Positions 13,231-47,360 of a stretch of 64,000 bases of DNA are shown here, in pieces. The stretch spans positions 527,466-591,465 of the forward strand of contig BJOX01000176.1 of assembly GCA_009731375.1 (NCBI GenBank), written 5' to 3'. Origin of the DNA: Paulinella micropora. Its lineage: Eukaryota; Cercozoa; Imbricatea; Euglyphida. The translations under genes and the position numbers were made by a program. How positions within the stretch are numbered: position 1 is the stretch's first letter; every line of letters starts with the position of its first letter. The notes beneath the pieces were generated by a model. The model was not told where the DNA came from. It did not search any database and was given only the letters and a program-made list of their open reading frames with translations.

Positions 13231-13289
13231 ATGATAAGCTGCCTTACAACCACTCGTACTTGCCTTAATTGCTTGACAAAACGGCTTCA
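13231..13289 (-). repeat. Echo copy of the 3' edge of exon 13292-13384
   Basis: CTTACAACCACTCGTACTTG and AAAACGGCTTCAT recur about 49 bp apart, copying the stop-codon end of the exon. The copied frame loses the CPGKEGKYEW reading. Confidence 0.88.
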
Positions 13290-13291
13290 TC

Positions 13292-15032
<1,741 letters not shown>

Positions 15033-15049
15033 CTGGTAGAGCGAACCCG

Positions 15050-15088
<39 letters not shown>

Positions 15089-15104
15089 ACAACAACAACA
15101 ACAA

Positions 15105-15150
<46 letters not shown>

Positions 15151-15182
15151 GTAATAGTAATAATAATAATAATAATAATAAC

Positions 15183-15217
<35 letters not shown>

Positions 15218-15248
15218 TGATAATAATAATAATAATGGGGTTTTTTTG

Positions 15249-15316
<68 letters not shown>
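15050..15316. repeat. (AAC)n and (AAT)n
   Basis: AAC to about 15103, then AAT with small interruptions, leading into the tail of a SINE copy. Confidence 0.95.
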
Positions 15317-15317
<1 letters not shown>

Positions 15318-15600
15318 GTGCTTCTCTGTCAATGGCTGATGCAAATCTGCACATGCGCCTCCATCGTCTCACCCGTGANNNNNNNNNNNNNNNNNNNNNN
15401 NTACGAAGAATTGACGATAGGCTCTAATGAGTACGAAGAATTGACGATAGGCTCTAATGACACCCCCGCACGGGCAGTTCCAACACTTCCAGACGGACCG
15501 GTATGTTCAATGAAAAATACTGGTGGCACCGACGGGAATCGAACTGGCGACAGGGCCCAGATGGTAGAACTTGACCACTGGGCTATCACGGTGTCCATAA
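15317..15600 (-). mobile_element. tRNA-like SINE copy (minus), with 23-N gap
   Basis: Same sequence as the full copy at 16006-16237. N at 15379-15401, and a short internal repeat of the TACGAAGAATTGACGATAGG segment just after the gap. AAT array follows, then a 90-N gap (15624-15713). Confidence 0.88.
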
Positions 15601-15713
15601 TAATAATAATAATAATAATAATANNNNNNNNNNNNNNNNNNNNNNNNNNNNNNNNNNNNNNNNNNNNNNNNNNNNNNNNNNNNNNNNNNNNNNNNNNNNN
15701 NNNNNNNNNNNNN

Positions 15714-15714
15714 A

Positions 15715-15775
<61 letters not shown>

Positions 15776-15984
15776 TAATAATAATAATAGTGCTTCTCTG
15801 TCAATGGCTGATGCAAATCTGCACATGCGCCTCCATCGTCTCACCCGTGAGGGGAGTACGAAGAATTGANNNNNNNNNNNNNNNNNNNNNNNNNNNNNNN
15901 NNNNNNNNNNNNNNNNNNNNNNNNNNNNNNNNNNNNNNNNNNNNNNNNNNNNNNNNNNNNNNNNNNNNNNNNNNNNNNNNNNNN
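15714..15984 (-). mobile_element. tRNA-like SINE copy (minus, 3' part) and gap
   Basis: AAT array, then 15789-15869 matching the SINE 3' body, truncated by N at 15870-15984. Confidence 0.85.
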
Positions 15985-16005
15985 AATAATAATAATAATA
16001 ATAAT

Positions 16006-16237
16006 AGTGCTTCTCTGTCAATGGCTGATGCAAATCTGCACATGCGCCTCCATCGTCTCACCCGTGAGGGGAGTACGAAGAATTGACGATAGGCTCTAAT
16101 GACACCCCCGCACGGGCAGTTCCAACACTTCCAGACGGACCGGTATGTTCAATGAAAATACTGGTGGCACCGACGGGAATCGAACTGGCGACAGGGCCCA
16201 GATGGTAGAACTTGACCACTGGGCTATCACGGTGTCC
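16006..16237 (-). mobile_element. tRNA-like SINE, full-length copy
   Basis: About 232 bp. Read on the minus strand, it begins GGACACCGTGATAGCCCAGTGG (A-box-like TAGCCCAGTGG), has a B-box-like GTTCGATTCC, then CGGTGCCACCA, a body of about 160 bp and a tail of ATT repeats. This is the organisation of a tRNA-derived SINE. The head does not fold as a functional tRNA (one extra base in the acceptor stem). Other copies are at 11439-11510, 15317-15600, 15789-15869, 16709-16916 and 17094-17267. Confidence 0.88.
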
Positions 16238-16238
16238 A

Positions 16239-16321
<83 letters not shown>

Positions 16322-16393
16322 TGATGATAACAACAACAACAAAAACAAAAACAACAAAAATAACAAAAACCGCAACAGCAACAACAGCAACAA

Positions 16394-16432
<39 letters not shown>

Positions 16433-16597
16433 AATCATCATCATCATCATCATCATCGTCATCATCGTCATCATCATCATTATCATCCAACACCACCATC
16501 ATCATTATCATCATCATCATCAACAACAACAACAACAACAAAAACAACAACAAGGACGACAACATCAATAACAGACTACTATTGCTACTACTACTAT

Positions 16598-16632
<35 letters not shown>

Positions 16633-16634
16633 AT

Positions 16635-16704
<70 letters not shown>
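16238..16704. repeat. AAT, AAC, ATC and ACT trinucleotide mosaic
   Basis: Successive trinucleotide arrays between two oppositely oriented SINE copies. Confidence 0.95.
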
Positions 16705-16706
<2 letters not shown>

Positions 16707-16708
16707 TT

Positions 16709-16916
16709 GGACACCGTGATAGCCCAGTGGTCAAGTTTTGGACACCGTGATAGCCCAGTGGTCAAGTTCTACCATCTGAGCCCTGTCGCCAGTTCGATTC
16801 CCGTCGGTGCCACCAGTATTTTCAGTGAACATACCGATCCGTCTGGACCAGTATTTTCATTGAACATACCGGCCCGTCTGGAAGTGTTGGAACTGCCCTT
16901 GCGGGGGTGTCATTAG
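16709..16916 (+). mobile_element. tRNA-like SINE copy (plus, 5' part) with internal duplications
   Basis: The head is present twice (16709 and 16740), and the CCAGTATTTTC-GTGAACATACC segment is also doubled. Truncated by the 16917-17093 gap. Confidence 0.85.
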
Positions 16917-17093
16917 NNNNNNNNNNNNNNNNNNNNNNNNNNNNNNNNNNNNNNNNNNNNNNNNNNNNNNNNNNNNNNNNNNNNNNNNNNNNNNNNNNNN
17001 NNNNNNNNNNNNNNNNNNNNNNNNNNNNNNNNNNNNNNNNNNNNNNNNNNNNNNNNNNNNNNNNNNNNNNNNNNNNNNNNNNNNNNNNNNNNN
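16917..17093. other. Assembly gap, 177 N
   Basis: Run of N between two SINE parts. Confidence 0.95.
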
Positions 17094-17267
17094 CCGTCGG
17101 TGCCACCAGTATTTTCATTGAACATACCGGTCCGTCTGGAAGTGTTGGAACTGCCCGTGCGGGGGTGTCATTAGAGCCTATCGTCAATTCTTCGTACTCC
17201 CCTCACGGGTGAGACGATGGAGGCGCATGTGCAGATTTGCATCAGCCATTGACAGAGAAGCACTATT
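17094..17267 (+). mobile_element. tRNA-like SINE copy (plus, 3' part)
   Basis: Starts in the B-box side of the head and runs to GAAGCACTATT, then ATT repeats. Confidence 0.87.
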
Positions 17268-17271
17268 ATTG

Positions 17272-17304
<33 letters not shown>

Positions 17305-17317
17305 GTAGTAGTAGTAT

Positions 17318-17360
<43 letters not shown>

Positions 17361-17394
17361 TAGTAGTAGTTAGTAGTAGTTAGTAGTTAGTAGT

Positions 17395-17436
<42 letters not shown>

Positions 17437-17444
17437 TAGTAGTG

Positions 17445-17511
<67 letters not shown>

Positions 17512-17525
17512 TAGTGGTAGTAGTG

Positions 17526-17588
<63 letters not shown>

Positions 17589-17600
17589 TAGTAGTAGTAG

Positions 17601-17684
<84 letters not shown>

Positions 17685-17735
17685 CAGCAGTAGTAGCAGC
17701 AGTAGTAGCAGCAGTAGTAGTAGTAGTAGTAGTAC

Positions 17736-17781
<46 letters not shown>

Positions 17782-17785
17782 TAAG
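17268..17785. repeat. (AGT)n block
   Basis: About 500 bp of AGT with GGT, TAGTT and CAG variants. Confidence 0.96.
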
Positions 17786-18694
17786 CAGGAACCCTAAGCT
17801 ACTAGGCCGGTACACAGAAAGATAATGATGATAAACGTTTTGAGTGGTACCACTACTACGATCATCACTGCGCATTTGCACTGCTGTAGTGCTGCATGAT
17901 CATAATAAGCAGGAACCCGAAGCTACTAGAGTCTAGGCCGTGTACACAGAAAGATAATGATGATAAACGTCTTGAGTGGTTTGTCTCTGCGGTGAGCTAA
18001 ATCTGCGTGTTTTACTTTAGTTAATGAGGGTAGAAGAGGGCTTTACTGCCAGAAGAGCCGAGAGGAGATCGCGAGGGCCTTTCCACCTCTCCGAGGGTTC
18101 TTCTGGGCAGTTAAGTCCGATCCTCCTAATTATTATATGTTAATGCTCATACGACGAAGCACTTCTGCTCATACGTGGCCTCTCCTCTTTATTATATGTT
18201 AAACATGCTCGTACGACGAGGCAGTTCTGCTCGAAATTATTCAACCGAGACCCCTCCCAGAGCCACCTGAGCAGTACAGAGATGACCCTGGGCATTGAGA
18301 TGAACCGGTAGTGAAATGGGGACCGACCCCCTTGTTCCCCATTTGTGGCAACAATTTTGACGTGAAAACCAACAACCTTAGCTTAGGAATATACGCAATT
18401 TGCGAGTCATGCCCGATATGGACCACAAAGAAATGGAATTTTACGTCGTCAGGACCAAGGATGAAATTGATTGGATTAGCGCTTCGTTTAGCACGAAGCA
18501 TTATGAAGTTTTGCTTTGATCCTCTTGACTAAATCTCTTTTCTTGGTTCAAGATATCAGTTGGTGAGGTATGATAGATGCAATACAAGGCCTAGAGACAG
18601 CTGTAAGGCTTTGACAGGTGAGGTCCAGGGTCAAGTTAGAACTCAAAGTTTATGAGAGAAAATATTCATATAAGCTCTACCCTCCCTCCGTCCT
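17786..18694. other. Unique region with two local duplications, no recognised gene
   Basis: GCAGGAACCC-AAGCTACTAG and the following AAAGATAATGATGATAAACG occur at 17786-17846 and 17910-17978. A TTATTATATGTTAA ... GCTC-TACGACGA segment is doubled at 18130-18235. At 18398-18517 a plus frame reads VMPDMDHKEMEFYVVRTK and continues to a stop; it looks protein-like but has no identified family or start. Overlapping frames on both strands make a call unsafe. Confidence 0.5.
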
Positions 18695-19440
18695 NNNNNN
18701 NNNNNNNNNNNNNNNNNNNNNNNNNNNNNNNNNNNNNNNNNNNNNNNNNNNNNNNNNNNNNNNNNNNNNNNNNNNNNNNNNNNNNNNNNNNNNNNNNNNN
18801 NNNNNNNNNNNNNNNNNNNNNNNNNNNNNNNNNNNNNNNNNNNNNNNNNNNNNNNNNNNNNNNNNNNNNNNNNNNNNNNNNNNNNNNNNNNNNNNNNNNN
18901 NNNNNNNNNNNNNNNNNNNNNNNNNNNNNNNNNNNNNNNNNNNNNNNNNNNNNNNNNNNNNNNNNNNNNNNNNNNNNNNNNNNNNNNNNNNNNNNNNNNN
19001 NNNNNNNNNNNNNNNNNNNNNNNNNNNNNNNNNNNNNNNNNNNNNNNNNNNNNNNNNNNNNNNNNNNNNNNNNNNNNNNNNNNNNNNNNNNNNNNNNNNN
19101 NNNNNNNNNNNNNNNNNNNNNNNNNNNNNNNNNNNNNNNNNNNNNNNNNNNNNNNNNNNNNNNNNNNNNNNNNNNNNNNNNNNNNNNNNNNNNNNNNNNN
19201 NNNNNNNNNNNNNNNNNNNNNNNNNNNNNNNNNNNNNNNNNNNNNNNNNNNNNNNNNNNNNNNNNNNNNNNNNNNNNNNNNNNNNNNNNNNNNNNNNNNN
19301 NNNNNNNNNNNNNNNNNNNNNNNNNNNNNNNNNNNNNNNNNNNNNNNNNNNNNNNNNNNNNNNNNNNNNNNNNNNNNNNNNNNNNNNNNNNNNNNNNNNN
19401 NNNNNNNNNNNNNNNNNNNNNNNNNNNNNNNNNNNNNNNN
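18695..19440. other. Assembly gap, 746 N
   Basis: Run of N upstream of the NHL-repeat gene. Confidence 0.95.
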
Positions 19441-19459
19441 TGCCTGCCTCTCTCCCATT

Positions 19460-19478
19460 TATCTCTTCTCTCCCTCCT

Positions 19479-19550
<72 letters not shown>

Positions 19551-19589
19551 CCTTCTCTCTCTCTCTCTCCCTTCTCTCTCTCTCAGTCT

Positions 19590-19648
<59 letters not shown>

Positions 19649-19716
19649 GGAAAGAGAGAGAGAGAGAGAGAGAGAGTCTTCGAGAGAAGAGAGAGAGAGA
19701 GGACTCTTTCTTTCTT

Positions 19717-19780
<64 letters not shown>

Positions 19781-19819
19781 ATACACACACACAAACACAC
19801 ACACATATATATGTATGTA

Positions 19820-19909
<90 letters not shown>

Positions 19910-19942
19910 CCTACCTACCTACCTACCTACCTACCTACCTAC

Positions 19943-20024
<82 letters not shown>

Positions 20025-20135
20025 GTCCATCTATCTACCCATTTATCTGTCCATCTATCCACCTACCTACCCACCCACCCATCCATCCATCCATCCACTC
20101 ATCCATCCATCCAATCATCCGTCCATCCATCATTT
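19460..20135 (+). repeat. (CT)n, (GA)n, (TA)n, (ATCT)n and (CCAT)n compound array
   Basis: CT to 19585, GA to 19705, TA at 19734-19776, then ATCT with CTAC and CCAT variants to 20135. Lies 5' of the first NHL-gene exon. Confidence 0.95.
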
Positions 20136-20277
20136 TTCTAATAATTTTCAAACGTCTTCTGCATACATGCATTCATACGTGTATTATATCTGTATTCATA
20201 CACGTCTACACATTTCATATCTTCCTCTGCTTCTTCTCACCCATCTTCCCCCTTTTTTCCTCAGACGACCATCCTAC

Positions 20278-27937
<7,660 letters not shown>

Positions 27938-28019
27938 GGAGCACACCGAGACAAAGACATATATATATGCATAGGTCATTTTATATATTTGTGTATTACA
28001 TATATAGTATTGTATGAAA

Positions 28020-28020
28020 A

Positions 28021-28075
<55 letters not shown>

Positions 28076-28077
28076 GC
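28020..28077. repeat. (GTT)n downstream of the NHL gene
   Basis: Pure GTT array 80 bp after the stop codon. A CATA run lies at 28140-28215. Confidence 0.95.
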
Positions 28078-28215
28078 ATCTATTTATATCTATTATATCG
28101 GGTCGACGACCCAATGGCCAGGTGAGATTAACAAAGTGCCTCCTGCCACACATACATACATACCTACATACATACATACCTACATACATACATGCATATA
28201 TACATACATACGTAC

Positions 28216-28600
28216 ATACACAGATCAGATTCATTTATTCACTCATACAGGCATCATGTCAGCATGGGAATCATCAAGCTATTCCCCCTTCAATCCAAAC
28301 ATTTGCACAGTATTGTTGTAAATAAGTTTCCAAGCCAATCATCACGTGCACACTATTGTAATAATCATAGATAGCTAACAAGTGCACATTCACTTTTCAC
28401 CAATGCCAAGTTTCGACACAAATGGCAACAAACACGCAGTAATCACATGTTGCGACACATTATTCTCATCAATCAGCCTCGTGCTGTACAACTATTCAAC
28501 TGACAATGTATACCAAGTGACAAAGTATACCATACAACATACTTACTAACTACGAGTGGCAACACATTCGAAGTTTGATCTGCGCTTTCTTTGTCAATAT
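28216..28600. other. Unique sequence without recognised gene
   Basis: AT-rich, no exon-like frame or domain seen. Confidence 0.6.
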
Positions 28601-28870
28601 TGACGCTAAGGCAATTCTGAAACCATCGTTCAAAAGCTCAAAACATGGTCTTTCAAACGATATGTTTAGCATGGTCGGACTGTATCTCAAATATTTGAGC
28701 ATATTCACGCTGAAAAAAATTCTGAAAGCATCGTTCAAAAGCTCCAAGCAAGGGCTTTCAAACGATGTGGTCAGCGTGGTCGGCAAAAGCTCAAAGCAAG
28801 GGCTTTTCAACCGATATCCTCAGCATGGTCGGACGGTACCTCAAATATTGAGCACGAAAAACGAAATCAA
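28600..28870. repeat. Three-copy imperfect tandem repeat
   Basis: Units share TTCAAAAGCTC-AA-CA-GG-CTTTCAAACGAT then CAGC-TGGTCGG, at about 28628-28700, 28732-28785 and 28785-28860. On the minus strand a frame stays open across the units with repeated CFELLND and CLELLND. It is not a known domain. Confidence 0.75.
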
Positions 28871-30245
28871 AGTTTGACAGTTTTGCCACTTCACGTCGGT
28901 CGGCAATAATGTATAGTAATATGTGTCCTGATTTGATGCAACCAAACATCGTCAGCGGCGCACTTTGTGGAAATGCTACGGTCAGGTTGTAGATGATATA
29001 ATTGAATGTCATGTATATTATGTGACAGTGACTATCGGGCATACTTAACAATGTGCCTACAAGCATGTCACATCATATAACTACTTCTATCTACGACTAT
29101 TAATTAAATGTCCAACTACTAGTACTACGGCTTGGTTGTGTCACAGTCAAGTTGTGTATCCAAGTTGGGGCCAGGGCCGGCCGGTTCACACATTATGTCG
29201 AGAGTGCTGTGACTCCTTTCCTTGCCTTTCCTTGCGCTGGCCTGCTTCTTCTGGACTCCCCTCTGTGCCCAGCATTTGACTTAACTGAACTCGTGACGCA
29301 CCTCTCTTTTTCTCGCTGCCCGTTATGCTGAGGACGCGACTCGTTTGTATTAATATATAAGTCTTGACTAGCCTCCTGGGCCGGAGGAAATTATTAATAC
29401 CAACCGGCAAAATGATCCCGGACAAATCAGATTATCATGTTAATATTTTATTGGTATAGTCGAATTGCAGTAGTCACGAGTCTAGTCAATAACTTGAAGT
29501 GTAACGGACGTACTAATTGTGATGGACACTGGCATTATTGCCACGGGACCAGTGGCACTAATTGAGAATTTGACAAATTATTATTAATAATCATTATCGG
29601 AGTGCCAGTCCGAGGCTACTGTTCAACTTTCACTACAGTGGCACGGTATGACTGCGCATTTTTATTCAGTTTGCGCTACTGAGTGACTGCCTCTGACTCC
29701 CGATTCATGATTGTCAGTTCTGCTATTCTACTTGCGGATCATCTCAGTAAAGCCGGTGTCGATCGAGCATCGCGTCTCCTCACTGAGTCACGGTTACGCC
29801 GGGCGGAGTCTTCCGGCAAACCGGTATCATACGGTCACGATAACTTGAGTACTAGTACGAGTCCGAGCCTGAGTTAGATCCGTGAGTCGGTGGCACCTGC
29901 ACCGACCGGGTAATCATCTGCCAATCATTGATTCTTGAACGGGCCGGCATACTCTCTCATATGTCATATGATTCGCACGAGGCACGGTCGGCTTTCTCAG
30001 TCACGTTGACCCGGCTCTGCTTTTCCCTCAAGTTTTCTTTTTATTCAATAGCTTTCAAGTTTCCCACTTCTCCCTCAGGCTGTAGTCCGAGGCTGACTTT
30101 TTCTTTTTCAAAGCCTTGAAGTGTGTTCACCCGGGCCTAGCTAAGTTTTCGTCAAGTACTGATGTTCGCCTTCAAGCTTTACATCAGTGCTTCCTTTTCA
30201 GCTCTACGAAAAGCAAGAGTTTTTCAATTATTAAAAGTCGTTAAG
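28871..30245. other. AT-rich unique region without recognised gene
   Basis: Only short frames. GGAGTCTTCCGGCAAACCG at 29807-29825 recalls 12310-12328. Possibly old mobile-element sequence. Confidence 0.5.
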
Positions 30246-30399
30246 TAGTCTGACAAAAAAAAAACAAAAAAACAAAAAAAAACAAAAAAAAACAATTATT
30301 AAAAGTAGTTAAGTAGTCTGACAAAAAACAAAAAACAGACCAAAAAAAAAAAAAAAAAAAAAAATTAAAAAAAAAAAAAAAAAAAAACCNNNNNNNNNN
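30246..30399. repeat. Poly-A rich segment and 10-N gap
   Basis: A-runs with C interruptions. TTATTAAAAGTCGTTAAGTA before the run is repeated (30228 and 30297). N at 30390-30399. Confidence 0.9.
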
Positions 30400-30900
30400 A
30401 ACTAAACTTTCAAGTCACCGGTTCAAGTTTGAAACTTAGTCTAAATTTTTGAAAGTTGCAGTTGTCACCTGCTGACTCAAGTCAGAGGCTAAGCTTCACA
30501 CTTATTCCTAATATTACCGTAATAGTGGCAAATATTTTATTAAAACAGTGTTTGCGTAAAACTAAGCACGCTGGCGAAAGTTGAAAGCCTCTGCCAGACT
30601 ATCCTTCAGAACCAACGATTCCATTTCTAAGTATCAAGGTAAAACATCGAATTTACCGGTAAACTGAAGCGCTTGTGAGATTTGAACCTGCACAGGGGTC
30701 AAGTTACTAGCAACGACGTTCCATTTGACAAAAGAAGTTTTCCAAACTTCATCGCGGCTTTTCGGCCTGTGGGACCCAAAGTCAGACCATCGTGGCTGTG
30801 CAAGGGATCTGTGTGTACAAGCTCGCGTCTCGAAGAGGGAAAGGGGCATGGCCAGAGTCCAGGTCAACAGCAAATCGCAACATCCGCCGCGCTTTTTGCG

Positions 30901-30953
<53 letters not shown>

Positions 30954-31639
30954 NNNNNNNNNNGCAAATCCTTGCTTGCTAATTCTTGCTTAGCAAATTT
31001 GTCTTCTGGCAGAAGCGCGGAGCTCTTGGACAGAGGACGGCCCGGTCGGCTGTGAAGACATCACCACAGACCGGTATACTGCCCGGATTTTCCCGTGATG
31101 ATATGGGGGGAAATAGGCAATGTCGTTGCGTTACAAGGCTCAACCACCGAGAGCAATCTCCATCGGCCAAGCACGAAACACTCAGCATCGCAAAAGCACA
31201 AGCTCCTCAAGTTTTCGTACTGGCTTGTGGTGTCTAGTGGCGTCTAGTGGTGGTGGTTAGGTGGGGTGGGCAGAGGTTTGCGGCGCCGGAGGAGCAAGCG
31301 TTCGCGCGCGGATGGCATCTGCGCTGTGGTTTCCATTTGAAGCTACTCCTTGCCACAAAAGCTTATAGGTGCTAAACACCTTACAGACCTGGTCTCCGGT
31401 GCCACCGCTTCCGTTTCTTCTCTCCTCTTGCCAAAGTCAGCTCAGCCAGCTTCAAACTGATTTTCTCAGGCAAGGTTTTGAGATGACAGCAAGCCTGAGC
31501 ACAATCATTTGAAAGCCCCTGGTGCTGGGTTTTCAAGAATGCGTTCAGATCTAGCATGTCTACAGTATTGGCTGGGGAAAAATTGTTTGCTGAAAATGGG
31601 TTGGTTTGGCAGGTGGAATATAGCCGATAAGAGCTGTCC
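30400..31639. other. Unique region without recognised gene; poly-C and 10-N gap
   Basis: About 1.2 kb between the A-rich segment and the rlmN stop codon. C run at 30901-30953 with N at 30954-30963. Frames on both strands (for example plus 30986-31237) are uninformative. Confidence 0.5.
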
Positions 31640-45015
<13,376 letters not shown>

Positions 45016-45019
45016 CTAA

Positions 45020-45041
45020 GATGTGTGTGTGTGTGAGTGAG

Positions 45042-45131
<90 letters not shown>

Positions 45132-45142
45132 GTGTGTGTGAA

Positions 45143-45174
<32 letters not shown>

Positions 45175-45210
45175 TGTGTGTGTGTGTGTGAAAGAGAGAG
45201 AGAGAGATCA

Positions 45211-45241
<31 letters not shown>

Positions 45242-45249
45242 GAGAGAGA

Positions 45250-45280
<31 letters not shown>

Positions 45281-45310
45281 CGAGTGAGCGAGTGAGTGAG
45301 TGAGTGAGTG

Positions 45311-45375
<65 letters not shown>

Positions 45376-45409
45376 TTTCTTCTTATTAAAGTTATTAAAG
45401 TCGCGCGCG

Positions 45410-45442
<33 letters not shown>

Positions 45443-45572
45443 AAGAGATAGAGAGAGAGAGCGAGGGAGAGGGAGAGACAGAGAGAGAGATAGAGAGAGA
45501 GACAGAAAAAAAAGAAAAAAAAAAGAGAGAGAGAGAGAAAGAGAAAAAGAAAGAAAGAGAGAGAGAGAGATC

Positions 45573-45612
<40 letters not shown>

Positions 45613-45698
45613 TATCGAGAGAGAGAGAGAGAGAGTGTGAGTGAGAGCGAGTGAGAGCGAGTGTGTGTGTGTGAGAGAGAGAGAGAGAAAAAGAGACA

Positions 45699-45731
<33 letters not shown>

Positions 45732-45801
45732 GAGACAGAGATAGAGAGAAAAATGAGAGAGATAGAGAGAGAAATGAGAGAGCGAGAGCGAGCGAGCGAG
45801 C

Positions 45802-45838
<37 letters not shown>

Positions 45839-45927
45839 CGAGTGAGAGAGAGCGAGTGAGAGAGAGAGAGAGAGGGTGAGTGAGTGAGTGTGTGTGTGTG
45901 TGAGAGAGAGAGAGAGCGAGTGAGCGA

Positions 45928-45991
<64 letters not shown>

Positions 45992-46030
45992 GCGAGAGCG
46001 AGAGCGAGAGCGAGAGAGAGAGAGTGAGTA

Positions 46031-46084
<54 letters not shown>

Positions 46085-46117
46085 AAGACCGAGAGAGAGA
46101 GAGTGAGAGAGAGTGAG
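45020..46117 (-). repeat. (GA)n/(GT)n block, about 1.1 kb, 5' of rlmN
   Basis: GA with GTGT and GAGC patches and an internal (GC)n at 45403-45424. It may be promoter or 5' intron of rlmN. Long Ser/Leu or Arg/Glu frames are artefacts. Confidence 0.95.
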
Positions 46118-46436
46118 AGATATTCAGAGTATCCAGTGTTTGAACGGCTTTTTAGATGACATTTTACTGCGCCGTGACACGAAAACCGCAGACAACTGGG
46201 TAATTTTTTTTTGATACTGAAGAAAGAGGCACATATTGTCATTTCCGTATGTAAAATACCGAAAGGGAAGACCGGGCCGTCCTGTTTCTTCTTCGGTTGG
46301 GGTCAAGTTTTGGTGCTGGTACGGTACGCAAAAAAATGACCAACACCTCGTTTTAGGCTTGAATTAACCGAAGGACAAGACACCTTCCCTCCACAAAAAT
46401 ATCTTGTACATTAAGAAATAAGTCATTACAACAGCC
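46118..46436. other. Unique sequence between rlmN and the small ORF
   Basis: No recognised gene. A 60-codon minus frame at 46306-46124 has no similarity that I can see. Confidence 0.5.
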
Positions 46437-46610
46437 ATGTACGCTCCTCCGAAATCTGTCCGCTGCATCGAACTGGGTAAGGAATTCCCCTCCATCAAGG
46501 CGGCTGCCGAAGCTCTGGGCGTCAACCGAGGACACATTCGCAGGGCTCTCCAGACTGGGTCAGGAGTTCCGCAACTGGGCTACCACTTTTACGAGCCCTT
46601 CGCTTTCTGA
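46437..46610 (+). CDS. Small NUMOD1/IENR1-like helix-turn-helix ORF
   Basis: Intronless 57-codon ORF, ATG to TGA. After a short basic lead, VRCIELGKEFPSIKAAAEAL then GVNRGHIRRAL matches the pattern of NUMOD1/IENR1 modules (hydrophobic strand, F-x-S-I-x-x-A-A, L-G-V, I-x-x-A-L), the DNA-binding add-on of HNH and GIY-YIG homing endonucleases; GYHFYEPF closes it. No nuclease domain is in reach, so this is either a free-standing DNA-binding module, an exon, or a fragment of a mobile gene. No upstream AG-rich acceptor is needed. Alternative: chance ORF, less likely given the pattern and compact codon use. Confidence 0.6.
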   Translation: MYAPPKSVRCIELGKEFPSIKAAAEALGVNRGHIRRALQTGSGVPQLGYHFYEPFAF

Positions 46611-46846
46611 ACGACTGCGTCTTGCTATTCCAGTGCAAAATCTCCAGATTTATTTATTTACTTATTTATTTATTTCATTTGTTCTTGTGGACTGTTCCAC
46701 TATTTAAGCCGAGGTCATCGAGACATTTCAAATCGAAAACGAAAAAAAAGAAAAAAAAAAAAAACACAAGCCAAAATCCGAAAAATTTTTTCCTGTGCCG
46801 AAGAAAAGAATAATTTTCGTTTCTTTCTTGTCCCGAACACGCCCGC

Positions 46847-46864
46847 ATGGCCACCGGCAACCCG
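46847..46864 (+). CDS. Possible first coding exon (MATGNP)
   Basis: ATG in a good context followed after six codons by CCGGTGAGTA, a strong donor. A CT array on the plus strand follows (47130-47350), as in other plus-strand introns here. No second exon is identified. Confidence 0.3.
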
Positions 46865-47124
46865 GTGAGTATTTTGAAAAGGGTGCTACAGATTCCTTGC
46901 TCTCTGCCTCACTGTGAGAGTAGATCGTGCTCACTCGCGCACTGTGTTGGTTGTGTGTAATCCCTGTAATTCGTTTGCCTCAATACTGTCTCACTTGCTC
47001 CTGATTGGGTTTTCGTCTATATCTGCTTGCGTGTGCATTCGCTTGGTCCTCGTTTTGGGCTTGGTTTCTTCTTCATTTGTCGTCTGTTCTGGCTTTCTTC
47101 TCTCTGTCTCTCTCTATCTATATC

Positions 47125-47360
<236 letters not shown>

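Noticed and set aside
16006-16237. tRNA gene
   Set aside because: A and B box-like motifs are present, but the acceptor stem has an extra base, no convincing anticodon arm is seen, and the sequence continues into a dispersed body with an AAT tail, so it is a SINE head.
18241-18532. Overlapping ORFs of 86 (minus) and 73 (plus) codons
   Set aside because: Three frames are open at once; none shows a recognisable domain, so I did not annotate a gene.
45208-46242. 344-codon Ser/Leu ORF on the minus strand
   Set aside because: Pure CT/GT microsatellite translation.
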